This document shows positions 35,988 through 51,979 of a DNA stretch of 58,134 bases, piece by piece (the stretch's first letter is position 1; every line of letters starts with the position of its first letter). The stretch covers positions 1 through 58,134 of the forward strand of contig CAXKVV010001544.1 of assembly GCA_964058805.1 (NCBI GenBank), given 5' to 3'. Position numbers and translations under genes: made by a program. The stretch is from Schoenoplectus triqueter. Taxonomy: Eukaryota; Streptophyta; Magnoliopsida; Poales; Cyperaceae. The notes beneath the pieces are model-generated. The model was not told where the DNA came from and searched no databases. It was given only the letters and a program-made list of their open reading frames with translations.

Positions 35988-38900
35988 AGTGTCGTACGAT
36001 ATTCATATCGAAGTGTTGTCCGGACAATTATATAATAGGCATAATTAGGAGTAATTATATTAATTTTCATGAAATTATGTGTTTTTATGCGGCCAAAAAT
36101 TTTGAAAAACACAAACATCTTGTTTAAACAGCTGTTCTTAATGCATCCTACTTATGTCTTGTGCAAAATTAGCGTCGTAGAATGTTCATATCGAAGTGTT
36201 AGTTGGATAATATTTTAATAGACATAATTAGGAGTAATTATATTAATTTTTACGAAATTATGTATAGTTATGAGGCCAAAAATGTTGAAAAACTAAACTT
36301 TTCTAAATAGCAGTTTCTAATGCATCTTACTTACGTTTTGATGAAAAATAGCGCCCTAAAATATTCATTTTGAAGTGTTAATTGGATAATCTTATAATAG
36401 ACATAATTAGGAGTAATTATATTAATTTGCACCAAATTCCGTGTAGTTATGGGACCAAAAATTTTCATAAAGCCAAACAATATGTTTAAACAGCAGTTTT
36501 TAACTCATCTTACTTATGTTTTATGCAATATTAGCGTTATAGAATACTCATATCGAAGTTTTAATTGGGCAATTTTATAATAGGCATAATTAGGAGTAAT
36601 TGTGTTAATTTGCACAAAATTATATGTGGTTATGCGGCCAAAAAAAATTGAAAAACTCAAACAACTTGTTTAAACAGCAGCTTTTAATGCATCTTACTTA
36701 TGTTTTATGCAAAATTAGCGTCATGGAATATTCATATCGAAGTTTTAATAGGAAAATATTATAATAAGCATAATCAGGAGTAATTGTATTAATTTGCACG
36801 AAATTATATGTGGTTATGCGGCCAAAAAATTGAAAAACTCAAACAACTTGTTTAAACAGCAGGTTTTAATGCATCTTACTTATGTTTTATGCATAATTAG
36901 CGTCATGGAATATTCATATCGAAGTTTTAATGGGACAATATTATAATAAGCATAATCAGGAGTAATTGTATTAATTTGCACGAAATTATATGTGGTTATG
37001 CGGCCAAAAAAATTGAAAAACTCAAACGACTTGTTTAAACAGCAGATGCATCTTACTTATGTTTTATGCAAAATTAACGTCATGGAATATTCATATCAAA
37101 ATTTTAATAGGACAATATTATAATAAGCATAATCAGGAGTCTTATTTTAATTTATATGAATTTATCTGCCGTTACGCGGCCAAAAAATATAGAAAGATCA
37201 AACAACTTGCTTAAAAAACAGTTTTTAATGCATCTTACTTATGTTTTGTGAAACAATTAGTGTTGTAAAATATTCATATCGAAGTTTTAACTGGAAAATC
37301 ATATAATATCCATATTTAGGAGTAGTTATGTTAATTAATTTATAAGAAATTATGTGTAGTTATGCAGCCAAAAATTTTAAAAATCTCAAATAACTTGTTT
37401 AAATAGCTGTTTTTAATGCATCTTACTTATGTTTTGTGCAAAAATTATGTCATAGGATATACATATCGATGTTTTAATTAGAAGATCTTATAATAGGCAT
37501 CCTTAGGAGTAATTATATTAATTTATAAGAAATTATATATAATTATAAGGCCAAAAATTTTAAAAAACTCAAACAACTTGTTTAAACAGCTATTTTTGAA
37601 GCCTCCTACTTATGTTTTGTGCTTAATTAGTGTTGTAGAATGTTCATATTGAAGTATTAATTAGATTAACTTTTAATAGGCATAATTAGGAGTGATTATA
37701 TTAATTTTCACTAAATTATGTGTATTTATGGGGGCCAAAAATGTTGATATATACCCAAATAACTTTTTTAAATAGCTGTTTCTAATACATCTTACTTATG
37801 TTTTGGCAGGAAATAGTGTCGTAGAATGTTTATATCGAAGTGTTAATTGAACAATCTTATAATAGTCTTAATTAGGAGTAATTATATTAATTTTTCATGA
37901 AATTATGTGTATTTATGGGGCCAAAAAATTTTAAAAATTCAAACAACTTGTTAAAACAGCAGTTTTTAATGCATCTTACTTATCTTTTTGTGCCAAATTA
38001 GCGAAATAGAATATTGATATCGATGTTTTAATTAGATAATCTTATAATATGCATAACTAGGAGTAATTATATTAATTTTCACGAAATTAAACGTAGTTAT
38101 GCGGCAAAAAAAATGGAAAAACTCAATCAACTATTTTAAACTGCAGTTTTTTAATGCATCTTACTTATATTTTGTGCAAACTTAGTGTCGTAGTATATTC
38201 ATATCGAAGTATTAATTGGATAATCCTCTAATAGGAACAATTAGGAGTAATTAAATTAATTTTCATGAAATTCTATGTAGTTATGGGATAATAAATATTG
38301 AAAATCTTAAACAACTTGTTTAAACAGCAGTTTCAAATATATCTAATTTATGTTTTATGAAAAATAACCGTTATAGGATATTCATGTTGGAGTTTAAATT
38401 GGACAATCATATAATAGGCATAATGAGGAGTAATTATATTAATTTACGCGAAATTATATGTAGTAATGCAGCCTAAATTTTTCAAAAACTCACACAACTT
38501 GTTTAAACAGCTGTTTTTAACGCATATTACTTATTCGTATCTAAGTTTTAATTGGACGATCATATAATAGTCATAATTAGGAGTAATTATATTAATTTTT
38601 ATGAAATTATGGGTCGTTATGAGGTAAGGAATGTTAAAAATCTTAAACAACTTGTTTAAACAACAATTTCTAGTGTATCTTACTTATGTCTTATGAAAAA
38701 TTAGTATCCTATGATATTCATATCGAAGTGTTAATTTGACAATTCTATAATAGACAAGGTCAGGAGTAATTATATTAATTCGCTCGAAATTATTTGTAGT
38801 TTTGATGTAAAAAATTTTGAAAATCTTAAATAATCTGTTTTTAAAAGAACAGTTTCTGATGCATCTTAATTATATTTTGTACAAAATTCATGTCGTAGAA

Positions 38901-39985
38901 TATTCATATCGAAGTGTTAATTAGATAATCTTCCAATAGGTATAATTAGGAGTTATTATATTAATTTTCATGAAATCATGGGACGTTATGAGGCAATTAA
39001 TTTTAAAAATCTTAAATAACTTGTTTAAACAGCAATTTTTAATGTATCTTACTGATGTCTTATGAAGAATTAGCGTCCTATGATATTCATATCGAAGTGT
39101 TAATTTGACAATCCTATAATAGACATGATCTGGAGTAATTATATTAATTCGCTCGAAATTATGTGTTGTTTTGATGTTAAAGTTTTTGAAAATCTTAAAT
39201 AACTTGTTTAAAAAACAGTTTCTAATGCATCTTACTTATATTTTGTGTATAATTAGTGTCATAGAATATTCATATCTAAGTTTTAATTGGGCAATCATAT
39301 AATAGTCATAATTAGGAGTAATTATATTATTTTCACGAAATTATAGGTCGTTATGAGGCAATGAATGTTAAAAATCTTAAACAACTTGTTTAAACAGCAA
39401 TTTCTAATGTATCTTACTTATGTCTTATGAAAAATTAGTATCCTATGATATTCATATCGAAGTGTTAATTTGACAATTCTATAATAAACAAGGTCAGGAG
39501 TAATTATATTAATTCGCTCGAAATTATGTATAGTTCTGATGCAGAAAATGTTGAAAATCTTAAACAACTTGTTTAAACAACAGTTTCTAATGCATCTTAC
39601 TTATATTTTGTGTATTATTAGCGTCATAGTATATTCATATCTAACTTTTAACTAGACAATCATATAATAAGTATAATTAGGAGTAGTTATATTAATTTTC
39701 ATGAAATTGTATGTAGTTATGCGGCCAGCAATTTTTAAAAACTCAAACAACTTGTTTAAACAACTGTCTTTAATGCATCTTATTTATGTCTTGTGCAAAA
39801 TTTGTGCCGTACAATGTTCATGACGAATCGTTAATTGGATAATCTTCTAATAGGTATAATTAGGAGTAATTATATTAATTTTGAAGAAATTATGTGTAGT
39901 TATGGGTCAAAAAAATGTTAAAAATCTTAAACAACTTGTTTAAACAGCAGTTTCTAATTATCTTACTTATATTTTCTGAAAAAAT
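35988..39985 (+). repeat. HOR copy 10 (3,998 bp)
   Basis: Complete unit. It keeps G at offset 31 like copies 8, 9 and 11 but reverts to C at 1604, A at 1651, the GGGGG form at 1744-1748 and A at 2124. It introduces A at offset 2677 (AACAACAA in M15), shared with copies 11 and 13. Private G-to-A changes at 36401 and 37077. Confidence 0.95.
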
Positions 39986-42900
39986 AGTGTCGTACGATAT
40001 TCATATCGAAGTGTTGTCCGGACAATTATATAATAGGCATAATTAGGAGTAATTATATTAATTTTCATGAAATTATGTGTTTTTATGCGGCCAAAAATTT
40101 TGAAAAACACAAACATCTTGTTTAAACAGCTGTTCTTAATGCATCCTACTTATGTCTTGTGCAAAATTAGCGTCGTAGAATGTTCATATCGAAGTGTTAG
40201 TTGGATAATATTTTAATAGACATAATTAGGAGTAATTATATTAATTTTTACGAAATTATGTATAGTTATGAGGCCAAAAATGTTGAAAAACTAAACTTTT
40301 CTAAATAGCAGTTTCTAATGCATCTTACTTACGTTTTGATGAAAAATAGCGCCCTAAAATATTCATTTTGAAGTGTTAATTGGATAATCTTATAATAGGC
40401 ATAATTAGGAGTAATTATATTAATTTGCACCAAATTCCGTGTAGTTATGGGACCAAAAATTTTCATAAAGCCAAACAATATGTTTAAACAGCAGTTTTTA
40501 ACTCATCTTACTTATGTTTTATGCAATATTAGCGTTATAGAATACTCATATCGAAGTTTTAATTGGGCAATTTTATAATAGGCATAATTAGGAGTAATTG
40601 TGTTAATTTGCACAAAATTATATGTGGTTATGCGGCCAAAAAAAATTGAAAAACTCAAACAACTTGTTTAAACAGCAGCTTTTAATGCATCTTACTTATG
40701 TTTTATGCAAAATTAGCGTCATGGAATATTCATATCGAAGTTTTAATAGGAAAATATTATAATAAGCATAATCAGGAGTAATTGTATTAATTTGCACGAA
40801 ATTATATGTGGTTATGCGGCCAAAAAATTGAAAAACTCAAACAACTTGTTTAAACAGCAGGTTTTAATGCATCTTACTTATGTTTTATGCATAATTAGCG
40901 TCATGGAATATTCATATCGAAGTTTTAATGGGACAATATTATAATAAGCATAATCAGGAGTAATTGTATTAATTTGCACGAAATTATATGTGGTTATGCG
41001 GCCAAAAAAATTGAAAAACTCAAACGACTTGTTTAAACAGCAGATGCATCTTACTTATGTTTTATGCAAAATTAGCGTCATGGAATATTCATATCAAAAT
41101 TTTAATAGGACAATATTATAATAAGCATAATCAGGAGTCTTATTTTAATTTATATGAATTTATCTGCCGTTACGCGGCCAAAAAATATAGAAAGATCAAA
41201 CAACTTGCTTAAAAAACAGTTTTTAATGCATCTTACTTATGTTTTGTGAAACAATTAGTGTTGTAAAATATTCATATCGAAGTTTTAACTGGAAAATCAT
41301 ATAATATCCATATTTAGGAGTAGTTATGTTAATTAATTTATAAGAAATTATGTGTAGTTATGCAGCCAAAAATTTTAAAAATCTCAAATAACTTGTTTAA
41401 ATAGCTGTTTTTAATGCATCTTACTTATGTTTTGTGCAAAAATTATGTCATAGGATATACATATCGATGTTTTAATTAGAAGATCTTATAATAGGCATCC
41501 TTAGGAGTAATTATATTAATTTATAAGAAATTATATATAATTATAAGGCCAAAAATTTTAAAAAACTCAAACAACTTGTTTAAACAGCTATTTTTGAAGC
41601 CCCCTACTTATGTTTTGTGCTTAATTAGTGTTGTAGAATGTTCATATTGAAGTATTAATTAGATTAACTTTTAATAGGCATAATTAGGAGTGATTATATT
41701 AATTTTCACTAAATTATGTGTATTTATGGGGGCCAAAAATGTTGATATATACCCAAATAACTTTTTTAAATAGCTGTTTCTAATACATCTTACTTATGTT
41801 TTGGCAGGAAATAGTGTCGTAGAATGTTTATATCGAAGTGTTAATTGAACAATCTTATAATAGTCTTAATTAGGAGTAATTATATTAATTTTTCATGAAA
41901 TTATGTGTATTTATGGGGCCAAAAAATTTTAAAAATTCAAACAACTTGTTAAAACAGCAGTTTTTAATGCATCTTACTTATCTTTTTGTGCCAAATTAGC
42001 GAAATAGAATATTGATATCGATGTTTTAATTAGATAATCTTATAATATGCATAACTAGGAGTAATTATATTAATTTTCACGAAATTAAACGTAGTTATGC
42101 GGCAAAAAAAATGGAAAAACTCAATCAACTATTTTAAACTGCAGTTTTTTAATGCATCTTACTTATATTTTGTGCAAACTTAGTGTCGTAGTATATTCAT
42201 ATCGAAGTATTAATTGGATAATCCTCTAATAGGAACAATTAGGAGTAATTAAATTAATTTTCATGAAATTCTATGTAGTTATGGGATAATAAATATTGAA
42301 AATCTTAAACAACTTGTTTAAACAGCAGTTTCAAATATATCTAATTTATGTTTTATGAAAAATAACCGTTATAGGATATTCATGTTGGAGTTTAAATTGG
42401 ACAATCATATAATAGGCATAATGAGGAGTAATTATATTAATTTACGCGAAATTATATGTAGTAATGCAGCCTAAATTTTTCAAAAACTCACACAACTTGT
42501 TTAAACAGCTGTTTTTAACGCATATTACTTATTCGTATCTAAGTTTTAATTGGACGATCATATAATAGTCATAATTAGGAGTAATTATATTAATTTTTAT
42601 GAAATTATGGGTCGTTATGAGGTAAGGAATGTTAAAAATCTTAAACAACTTGTTTAAACAACAATTTCTAGTGTATCTTACTTATGTCTTATGAAAAATT
42701 AGTATCCTATGATATTCATATCGAAGTGTTAATTTGACAATTCTATAATAGACAAGGTCAGGAGTAATTATATTAATTCGCTCGAAATTATTTGTAGTTT
42801 TGATGTAAAAAATTTTGAAAATCTTAAATAATCTGTTTTTAAAAGAACAGTTTCTGATGCATCTTAATTATATTTTGTACAAAATTCATGTCGTAGAATA

Positions 42901-43983
42901 TTCATATCGAAGTGTTAATTAGATAATCTTCCAATAGGTATAATTAGGAGTTATTATATTAATTTTCATGAAATTATGGGACGTTATGAGGCAATTGATT
43001 TTAAAAATCTTAAATAACTTGTTTAAACAGCAATTTTTAATGTATCTTACTGATGTCTTATGAAGAATTAGCGTCCTATGATATTCATATCGAAGTGTTA
43101 ATTTGACAATCCTATAATAGACATGATCTGGAGTAATTATATTAATTCGCTCGAAATTATGTGTTGTTTTGATGTTAAAGTTTTTGAAAATCTTAAATAA
43201 CTTGTTTAAAAAACAGTTTCTAATGCATCTTACTTATATTTTGTGTATAATTAGTGTCATAGAATATTCATATCTAAGTTTTAATTGGGCAATCATATAA
43301 TAGTCATAATTAGGAGTAATTATATTATTTTCACGAAATTATAGGTCGTTATGAGGCAATGAATGTTAAAAATCTTAAACAACTTGTTTAAACAGCAATT
43401 TCTAATGTATCTTACTTATGTCTTATGAAAAATTAGTATCCTATGATATTCATATCGAAGTGTTAATTTGACAATTCTATAATAAACAAGGTCAGGAGTA
43501 ATTATATTAATTCGCTCGAAATTATGTATAGTTCTGATGCAGAAAATGTTGAAAATCTTAAACAACTTGTTTAAACAACAGTTTCTAATGCATCTTACTT
43601 ATATTTTGTGTATTATTAGCGTCATAGTATATTCATATCTAACTTTTAACTAGACAATCATATAATAAGTATAATTAGGAGTAGTTATATTAATTTTCAT
43701 GAAATTGTATGTAGTTATGCGGCCAGCAATTTTTAAAAACTCAAACAACTTGTTTAAACAACTGTCTTTAATGCATCTTATTTATGTCTTGTGCAAAATT
43801 TGTGCCGTACAATGTTCATGACGAATCGTTAATTGGATAATCTTCTAATAGGTATAATTAGGAGTAATTATATTAATTTTGAAGAAATTATGTGTAGTTA
43901 TGGGTCAAAAAAATGTTAAAAATCTTAAACAACTTGTTTAAACAGCAGTTTCTAATTATCTTACTTATATTTTCTGAAAAAAT
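39986..43983 (+). repeat. HOR copy 11 (3,998 bp)
   Basis: Complete unit. It is the last copy with G at offset 31 and the first with C at offset 1618 (AAGCCCCC), which continues in copies 12 and 13. It has A at 1651, A at 2677 and the T/G state at 2991/3013. The change of the 2991/3013 pair relative to copy 10 marks an exchange point in its second half. Confidence 0.95.
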
Positions 43984-46900
43984 AGTGTCGTACGATATTC
44001 ATATCGAAGTGTTATCCGGACAATTATATAATAGGCATAATTAGGAGTAATTATATTAATTTTCATGAAATTATGTGTTTTTATGCGGCCAAAAATTTTG
44101 AAAAACACAAACATCTTGTTTAAACAGCTGTTCTTAATGCATCCTACTTATGTCTTGTGCAAAATTAGCGTCGTAGAATGTTCATATCGAAGTGTTAGTT
44201 GGATAATATTTTAATAGACATAATTAGGAGTAATTATATTAATTTTTACGAAATTATGTATAGTTATGAGGCCAAAAATGTTGAAAAACTAAACTTTTCT
44301 AAATAGCAGTTTCTAATGCATCTTACTTACGTTTTGATGAAAAATAGCGCCCTAAAATATTCATTTTGAAGTGTTAATTGGATAATCTTATAATAGGCAT
44401 AATTAGGAGTAATTATATTAATTTGCACCAAATTCCGTGTAGTTATGGGACCAAAAATTTTCATAAAGCCAAACAATATGTTTAAACAGCAGTTTTTAAC
44501 TCATCTTACTTATGTTTTATGCAATATTAGCGTTATAGAATACTCATATCGAAGTTTTAATTGGGCAATTTTATAATAGGCATAATTAGGAGTAATTGTG
44601 TTAATTTGCACAAAATTATATGTGGTTATGCGGCCAAAAAAAATTGAAAAACTCAAACAACTTGTTTAAACAGCAGCTTTTAATGCATCTTACTTATGTT
44701 TTATGCAAAATTAGCGTCATGGAATATTCATATCGAAGTTTTAATAGGAAAATATTATAATAAGCATAATCAGGAGTAATTGTATTAATTTGCACGAAAT
44801 TATATGTGGTTATGCGGCCAAAAAATTGAAAAACTCAAACAACTTGTTTAAACAGCAGGTTTTAATGCATCTTACTTATGTTTTATGCATAATTAGCGTC
44901 ATGGAATATTCATATCGAAGTTTTAATGGGACAATATTATAATAAGCATAATCAGGAGTAATTGTATTAATTTGCACGAAATTATATGTGGTTATGCGGC
45001 CAAAAAAATTGAAAAACTCAAACGACTTGTTTAAACAGCAGATGCATCTTACTTATGTTTTATGCAAAATTAGCGTCATGGAATATTCATATCAAAATTT
45101 TAATAGGACAATATTATAATAAGCATAATCAGGAGTCTTATTTTAATTTATATGAATTTATCTGCCGTTACGCGGCCAAAAAATATAGAAAGATCAAACA
45201 ACTTGCTTAAAAAACAGTTTTTAATGCATCTTACTTATGTTTTGTGAAACAATTAGTGTTGTAAAATATTCATATCGAAGTTTTAACTGGAAAATCATAT
45301 AATATCCATATTTAGGAGTAGTTATGTTAATTAATTTATAAGAAATTATGTGTAGTTATGCAGCCAAAAATTTTAAAAATCTCAAATAACTTGTTTAAAT
45401 AGCTGTTTTTAATGCATCTTACTTATGTTTTGTGCAAAAATTATGTCATAGGATATACATATCGATGTTTTAATTAGAAGATCTTATAATAGGCATCCTT
45501 AGGAGTAATTATATTAATTTATAAGAAATTATATATAATTATAAGGCCAAAAATTTTAAAAAACTCAAACAACTTGTTTAAACAGCTATTTTTGAAGCCC
45601 CCTACTTATGTTTTGTGCTTAATTAGTGTTGTGGAATGTTCATATTGAAGTATTAATTAGATTAACTTTTAATAGGCATAATTAGGAGTGATTATATTAA
45701 TTTTCACTAAATTATGTGTATTTATGGGGGCCAAAAATGTTGATATATACCCAAATAACTTTTTTAAATAGCTGTTTCTAATACATCTTACTTATGTTTT
45801 GGCAGGAAATAGTGTCGTAGAATGTTTATATCGAAGTGTTAATTGAACAATCTTATAATAGTCTTAATTAGGAGTAATTATATTAATTTTTCATGAAATT
45901 ATGTGTATTTATGGGGCCAAAAAATTTTAAAAATTCAAACAACTTGTTAAAACAGCAGTTTTTAATGCATCTTACTTATCTTTTTGTGCCAAATTAGCGA
46001 AATAGAATATTGATATCGATGTTTTAATTAGATAATCTTATAATATGCATAACTAGGAGTAATTATATTAATTTTCACGAAATTAAACGTAGTTATGCGG
46101 CAAAAAAAATGGAAAAACTCAATCAACTATTTTAAACTGCAGTTTTTTAATGCATCTTACTTATATTTTGTGCAAACTTAGTGTCGTAGTATATTCATAT
46201 CGAAGTATTAATTGGATAATCCTCTAATAGGAACAATTAGGAGTAATTAAATTAATTTTCATGAAATTCTATGTAGTTATGGGATAATAAATATTGAAAA
46301 TCTTAAACAACTTGTTTAAACAGCAGTTTCAAATATATCTAATTTATGTTTTATGAAAAATAACCGTTATAGGATATTCATGTTGGAGTTTAAATTGGAC
46401 AATCATATAATAGGCATAATGAGGAGTAATTATATTAATTTACGCGAAATTATATGTAGTAATGCAGCCTAAATTTTTCAAAAACTCACACAACTTGTTT
46501 AAACAGCTGTTTTTAACGCATATTACTTATTCGTATCTAAGTTTTAATTGGACGATCATATAATAGTCATAATTAGGAGTAATTATATTAATTTTTATGA
46601 AATTATGGGTCGTTATGAGGTAAGGAATGTTAAAAATCTTAAACAACTTGTTTAAACAGCAATTTCTAGTGTATCTTACTTATGTCTTATGAAAAATTAG
46701 TATCCTATGATATTCATATCGAAGTGTTAATTTGACAATTCTATAATAGACAAGGTCAGGAGTAATTATATTAATTCGCTCGAAATTATTTGTAGTTTTG
46801 ATGTAAAAAATTTTGAAAATCTTAAATAATCTGTTTTTAAAAGAACAGTTTCTGATGCATCTTAATTATATTTTGTACAAAATTCATGTCGTAGAATATT

Positions 46901-47981
46901 CATATCGAAGTGTTAATTAGATAATCTTCCAATAGGTATAATTAGGAGTTATTATATTAATTTTCATGAAATTATGGGACGTTATGAGGCAATTGATTTT
47001 AAAAATCTTAAATAACTTGTTTAAACAGCAATTTTTAATGTATCTTACTGATGTCTTATGAAGAATTAGCGTCCTATGATATTCATATCGAAGTGTTAAT
47101 TTGACAATCCTATAATAGACATGATCTGGAGTAATTATATTAATTCGCTCGAAATTATGTGTTGTTTTGATGTTAAAGTTTTTGAAAATCTTAAATAACT
47201 TGTTTAAAAAACAGTTTCTAATGCATCTTACTTATATTTTGTGTATAATTAGTGTCATAGAATATTCATATCTAAGTTTTAATTGGGCAATCATATAATA
47301 GTCATAATTAGGAGTAATTATATTATTTTCACGAAATTATAGGTCGTTATGAGGCAATGAATGTTAAAAATCTTAAACAACTTGTTTAAACAGCAATTTC
47401 TAATGTATCTTACTTATGTCTTATGAAAAATTAGTATCCTATGATATTCATATCGAAGTGTTAATTTGACAATTCTATAATAAACAAGGTCAGGAGTAAT
47501 TATATTAATTCGCTCGAAATTATGTATAGTTCTGATGCAGAAAATGTTGAAAATCTTAAACAACTTGTTTAAACAACAGTTTCTAATGCATCTTACTTAT
47601 ATTTTGTGTATTATTAGCGTCATAGTATATTCATATCTAACTTTTAACTAGACAATCATATAATAAGTATAATTAGGAGTAGTTATATTAATTTTCATGA
47701 AATTGTATGTAGTTATGCGGCCAGCAATTTTTAAAAACTCAAACAACTTGTTTAAACAACTGTCTTTAATGCATCTTATTTATGTCTTGTGCAAAATTTG
47801 TGCCGTACAATGTTCATGACGAATCGTTAATTGGATAATCTTCTAATAGGTATAATTAGGAGTAATTATATTAATTTTGAAGAAATTATGTGTAGTTATG
47901 GGTCAAAAAAATGTTAAAAATCTTAAACAACTTGTTTAAACAGCAGTTTCTAATTATCTTACTTATATTTTCTGAAAAAAT
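43984..47981 (+). repeat. HOR copy 12 (3,998 bp)
   Basis: Complete unit. It has A at offset 31, C at 1604, C at 1618, G at 1651, A at 2124, G at 2677 and the T/G state at 2991/3013. The combination is intermediate between copy 11 and copy 14, so this copy is mosaic. Confidence 0.95.
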
Positions 47982-50900
47982 AGTGTCGTACGATATTCAT
48001 ATCGAAGTGTTATCCGGACAATTATATAATAGGCATAATTAGGAGTAATTATATTAATTTTCATGAAATTATGTGTTTTTATGCGGCCAAAAATTTTGAA
48101 AAACACAAACATCTTGTTTAAACAGCTGTTCTTAATGCATCCTACTTATGTCTTGTGCAAAATTAGCGTCGTAGAATGTTCATATCGAAGTGTTAGTTGG
48201 ATAATATTTTAATAGACATAATTAGGAGTAATTATATTAATTTTTACGAAATTATGTATAGTTATGAGGCCAAAAATGTTGAAAAACTAAACTTTTCTAA
48301 ATAGCAGTTTCTAATGCATCTTACTTACGTTTTGATGAAAAATAGCGCCCTAAAATATTCATTTTGAAGTGTTAATTGGATAATCTTATAATAGGCATAA
48401 TTAGGAGTAATTATATTAATTTGCACCAAATTCCGTGTAGTTATGGGACCAAAAATTTTCATAAAGCCAAACAATATGTTTAAACAGCAGTTTTTAACTC
48501 ATCTTACTTATGTTTTATGCAATATTAGCGTTATAGAATACTCATATCGAAGTTTTAATTGGGCAATTTTATAATAGGCATAATTAGGAGTAATTGTGTT
48601 AATTTGCACAAAATTATATGTGGTTATGCGGCCAAAAAAAATTGAAAAACTCAAACAACTTGTTTAAACAGCAGCTTTTAATGCATCTTACTTATGTTTT
48701 ATGCAAAATTAGCGTCATGGAATATTCATATCGAAGTTTTAATAGGAAAATATTATAATAAGCATAATCAGGAGTAATTGTATTAATTTGCACGAAATTA
48801 TATGTGGTTATGCGGCCAAAAAATTGAAAAACTCAAACAACTTGTTTAAACAGCAGGTTTTAATGCATCTTACTTATGTTTTATGCATAATTAGCGTCAT
48901 GGAATATTCATATCGAAGTTTTAATGGGACAATATTATAATAAGCATAATCAGGAGTAATTGTATTAATTTGCACGAAATTATATGTGGTTATGCGGCCA
49001 AAAAAATTGAAAAACTCAAACGACTTGTTTAAACAGCAGATGCATCTTACTTATGTTTTATGCAAAATTAGCGTCATGGAATATTCATATCAAAATTTTA
49101 ATAGGACAATATTATAATAAGCATAATCAGGAGTCTTATTTTAATTTATATGAATTTATGTGCCGTTACGCGGCCAAAAAATATAGAAAGATCAAACAAC
49201 TTGCTTAAAAAACAGTTTTTAATGCATCTTACTTATGTTTTGTGAAACAATTAGTGTTGTAAAATATTCATATCGAAGTTTTAACTGGAAAATCATATAA
49301 TATCCATATTTAGGAGTAGTTATGTTAATTAATTTATAAGAAATTATGTGTAGTTATGCAGCCAAAAATTTTACAAATCTCAAATAACTTGTTTAAATAG
49401 CTGTTTTTAATGCATCTTACTTATGTTTTGTGCAAAAATTATGTCATAGGATATACATATCGATGTTTTAATTAGAAGATCTTATAATAGGCATCCTTAG
49501 GAGTAATTATATTAATTTATAAGAAATTATATATAATTATAAGGCCAAAAATTTTAAAAAACTCAAACAACTTGTTTAAACAGTTATTTTTGAAGCCCCC
49601 TACTTATGTTTTGTGCTTAATTAGTGTTGTGGAATGTTCATATTGAAGTATTAATTAGATTAACTTTTAATAGGCATAATTAGGAGTGATTATATTAATT
49701 TTCACTAAATTATGTGTATTTATGGGGGCCAAAAATGTTGATATATACCCAAATAACTTTTTTAAATAGCTGTTTCTAATACATCTTACTTATGTTTTGG
49801 CAGGAAATAGTGTCGTAGAATGTTTATATCGAAGTGTTAATTGAACAATCTTATAATAGTCTTAATTAGGAGTAATTATATTAATTTTTCATGAAATTAT
49901 GTGTATTTATGGGGCCAAAAAATTTTAAAAATTCAAACAACTTGTTAAAACAGCAGTTTTTAATGCATCTTACTTATCTTTTTGTGCCAAATTAGCGAAA
50001 TAGAATATTGATATCGATGTTTTAATTAGATAATCTTATAATATGCATAACTAGGAGTAATTATATTAATTTTCACGAAATTAAACGTAGTTATGCGGCA
50101 AAAAAAATGGAAAAACTCAATCAACTATTTTAAACTGCAGTTTTTTAATGCATCTTACTTATATTTTGTGCAAACTTAGTGTCGTAGTATATTCATATCG
50201 AAGTATTAATTGGATAATCCTCTAATAGGAACAATTAGGAGTAATTAAATTAATTTTCATGAAATTCTATGTAGTTATGGGATAATAAATATTGAAAATC
50301 TTAAACAACTTGTTTAAACAGCAGTTTCAAATATATCTAATTTATGTTTTATGAAAAATAACCGTTATAGGATATTCATGTTGGAGTTTAAATTGGACAA
50401 TCATATAATAGGCATAATGAGGAGTAATTATATTAATTTACGCGAAATTATATGTAGTAATGCAGCCTAAATTTTTCAAAAACTCACACAACTTGTTTAA
50501 ACAGCTGTTTTTAACGCATATTACTTATTCGTATCTAAGTTTTAATTGGACGATCATATAATAGTCATAATTAGGAGTAATTATATTAATTTTTATGAAA
50601 TTATGGGTCGTTATGAGGTAAGGAATGTTAAAAATCTTAAACAACTTGTTTAAACAACAATTTCTAGTGTATCTTACTTATGTCTTATGAAAAATTAGTA
50701 TCCTATGATATTCATATCGAAGTGTTAATTTGACAATTCTATAATAGACAAGGTCAGGAGTAATTATATTAATTCGCTCGAAATTATTTGTAGTTTTGAT
50801 GTAAAAAATTTTGAAAATCTTAAATAATCTGTTTTTAAAAGAACAGTTTCTGATGCATCTTAATTATATTTTGTACAAAATTCATGTCGTAGAATATTCA

Positions 50901-51979
50901 TATCGAAGTGTTAATTAGATAATCTTCCAATAGGTATAATTAGGAGTTATTATATTAATTTTCATGAAATCATGGGACGTTATGAGGCAATTAATTTTAA
51001 AAATCTTAAATAACTTGTTTAAACAGCAATTTTTAATGTATCTTACTGATGTCTTATGAAGAATTAGCGTCCTATGATATTCATATCGAAGTGTTAATTT
51101 GACAATCCTATAATAGACATGATCTGGAGTAATTATATTAATTCGCTCGAAATTATGTGTTGTTTTGATGTTAAAGTTTTTGAAAATCTTAAATAACTTG
51201 TTTAAAAAACAGTTTCTAATGCATCTTACTTATATTTTGTGTATAATTAGTGTCATAGAATATTCATATCTAAGTTTTAATTGGGCAATCATATAATAGT
51301 CATAATTAGGAGTAATTATATTATTTTCACGAAATTATAGGTCGTTATGAGGCAATGAATGTTAAAAATCTTAAACAACTTGTTTAAACAGCAATTTCTA
51401 ATGTATCTTACTTATGTCTTATGAAAAATTAGTATCCTATGATATTCATATCGAAGTGTTAATTTGACAATTCTATAATAAACAAGGTCAGGAGTAATTA
51501 TATTAATTCGCTCGAAATTATGTATAGTTCTGATGCAGAAAATGTTGAAAATCTTAAACAACTTGTTTAAACAACAGTTTCTAATGCATCTTACTTATAT
51601 TTTGTGTATTATTAGCGTCATAGTATATTCATATCTAACTTTTAACTAGACAATCATATAATAAGTATAATTAGGAGTAGTTATATTAATTTTCATGAAA
51701 TTGTATGTAGTTATGCGGCCAGCAATTTTTAAAAACTCAAACAACTTGTTTAAACAACTGTCTTTAATGCATCTTATTTATGTCTTGTGCAAAATTTGTG
51801 CCGTACAATGTTCATGACGAATCGTTAATTGGATAATCTTCTAATAGGTATAATTAGGAGTAATTATATTAATTTTGAAGAAATTATGTGTAGTTATGGG
51901 TCAAAAAAATGTTAAAAATCTTAAACAACTTGTTTAAACAGCAGTTTCTAATTATCTTACTTATATTTTCTGAAAAAAT
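47982..51979 (+). repeat. HOR copy 13 (3,998 bp)
   Basis: Complete unit. It combines T at offset 1604 (as in copies 8, 9, 14) with C at 1618 (as in 11, 12), A at 2677 (as in 10, 11) and the C/A state at 2991/3013 (as in 5-10). No single neighbour explains this combination. Private changes at 49160 (C to G) and 49374 (A to C). Confidence 0.95.
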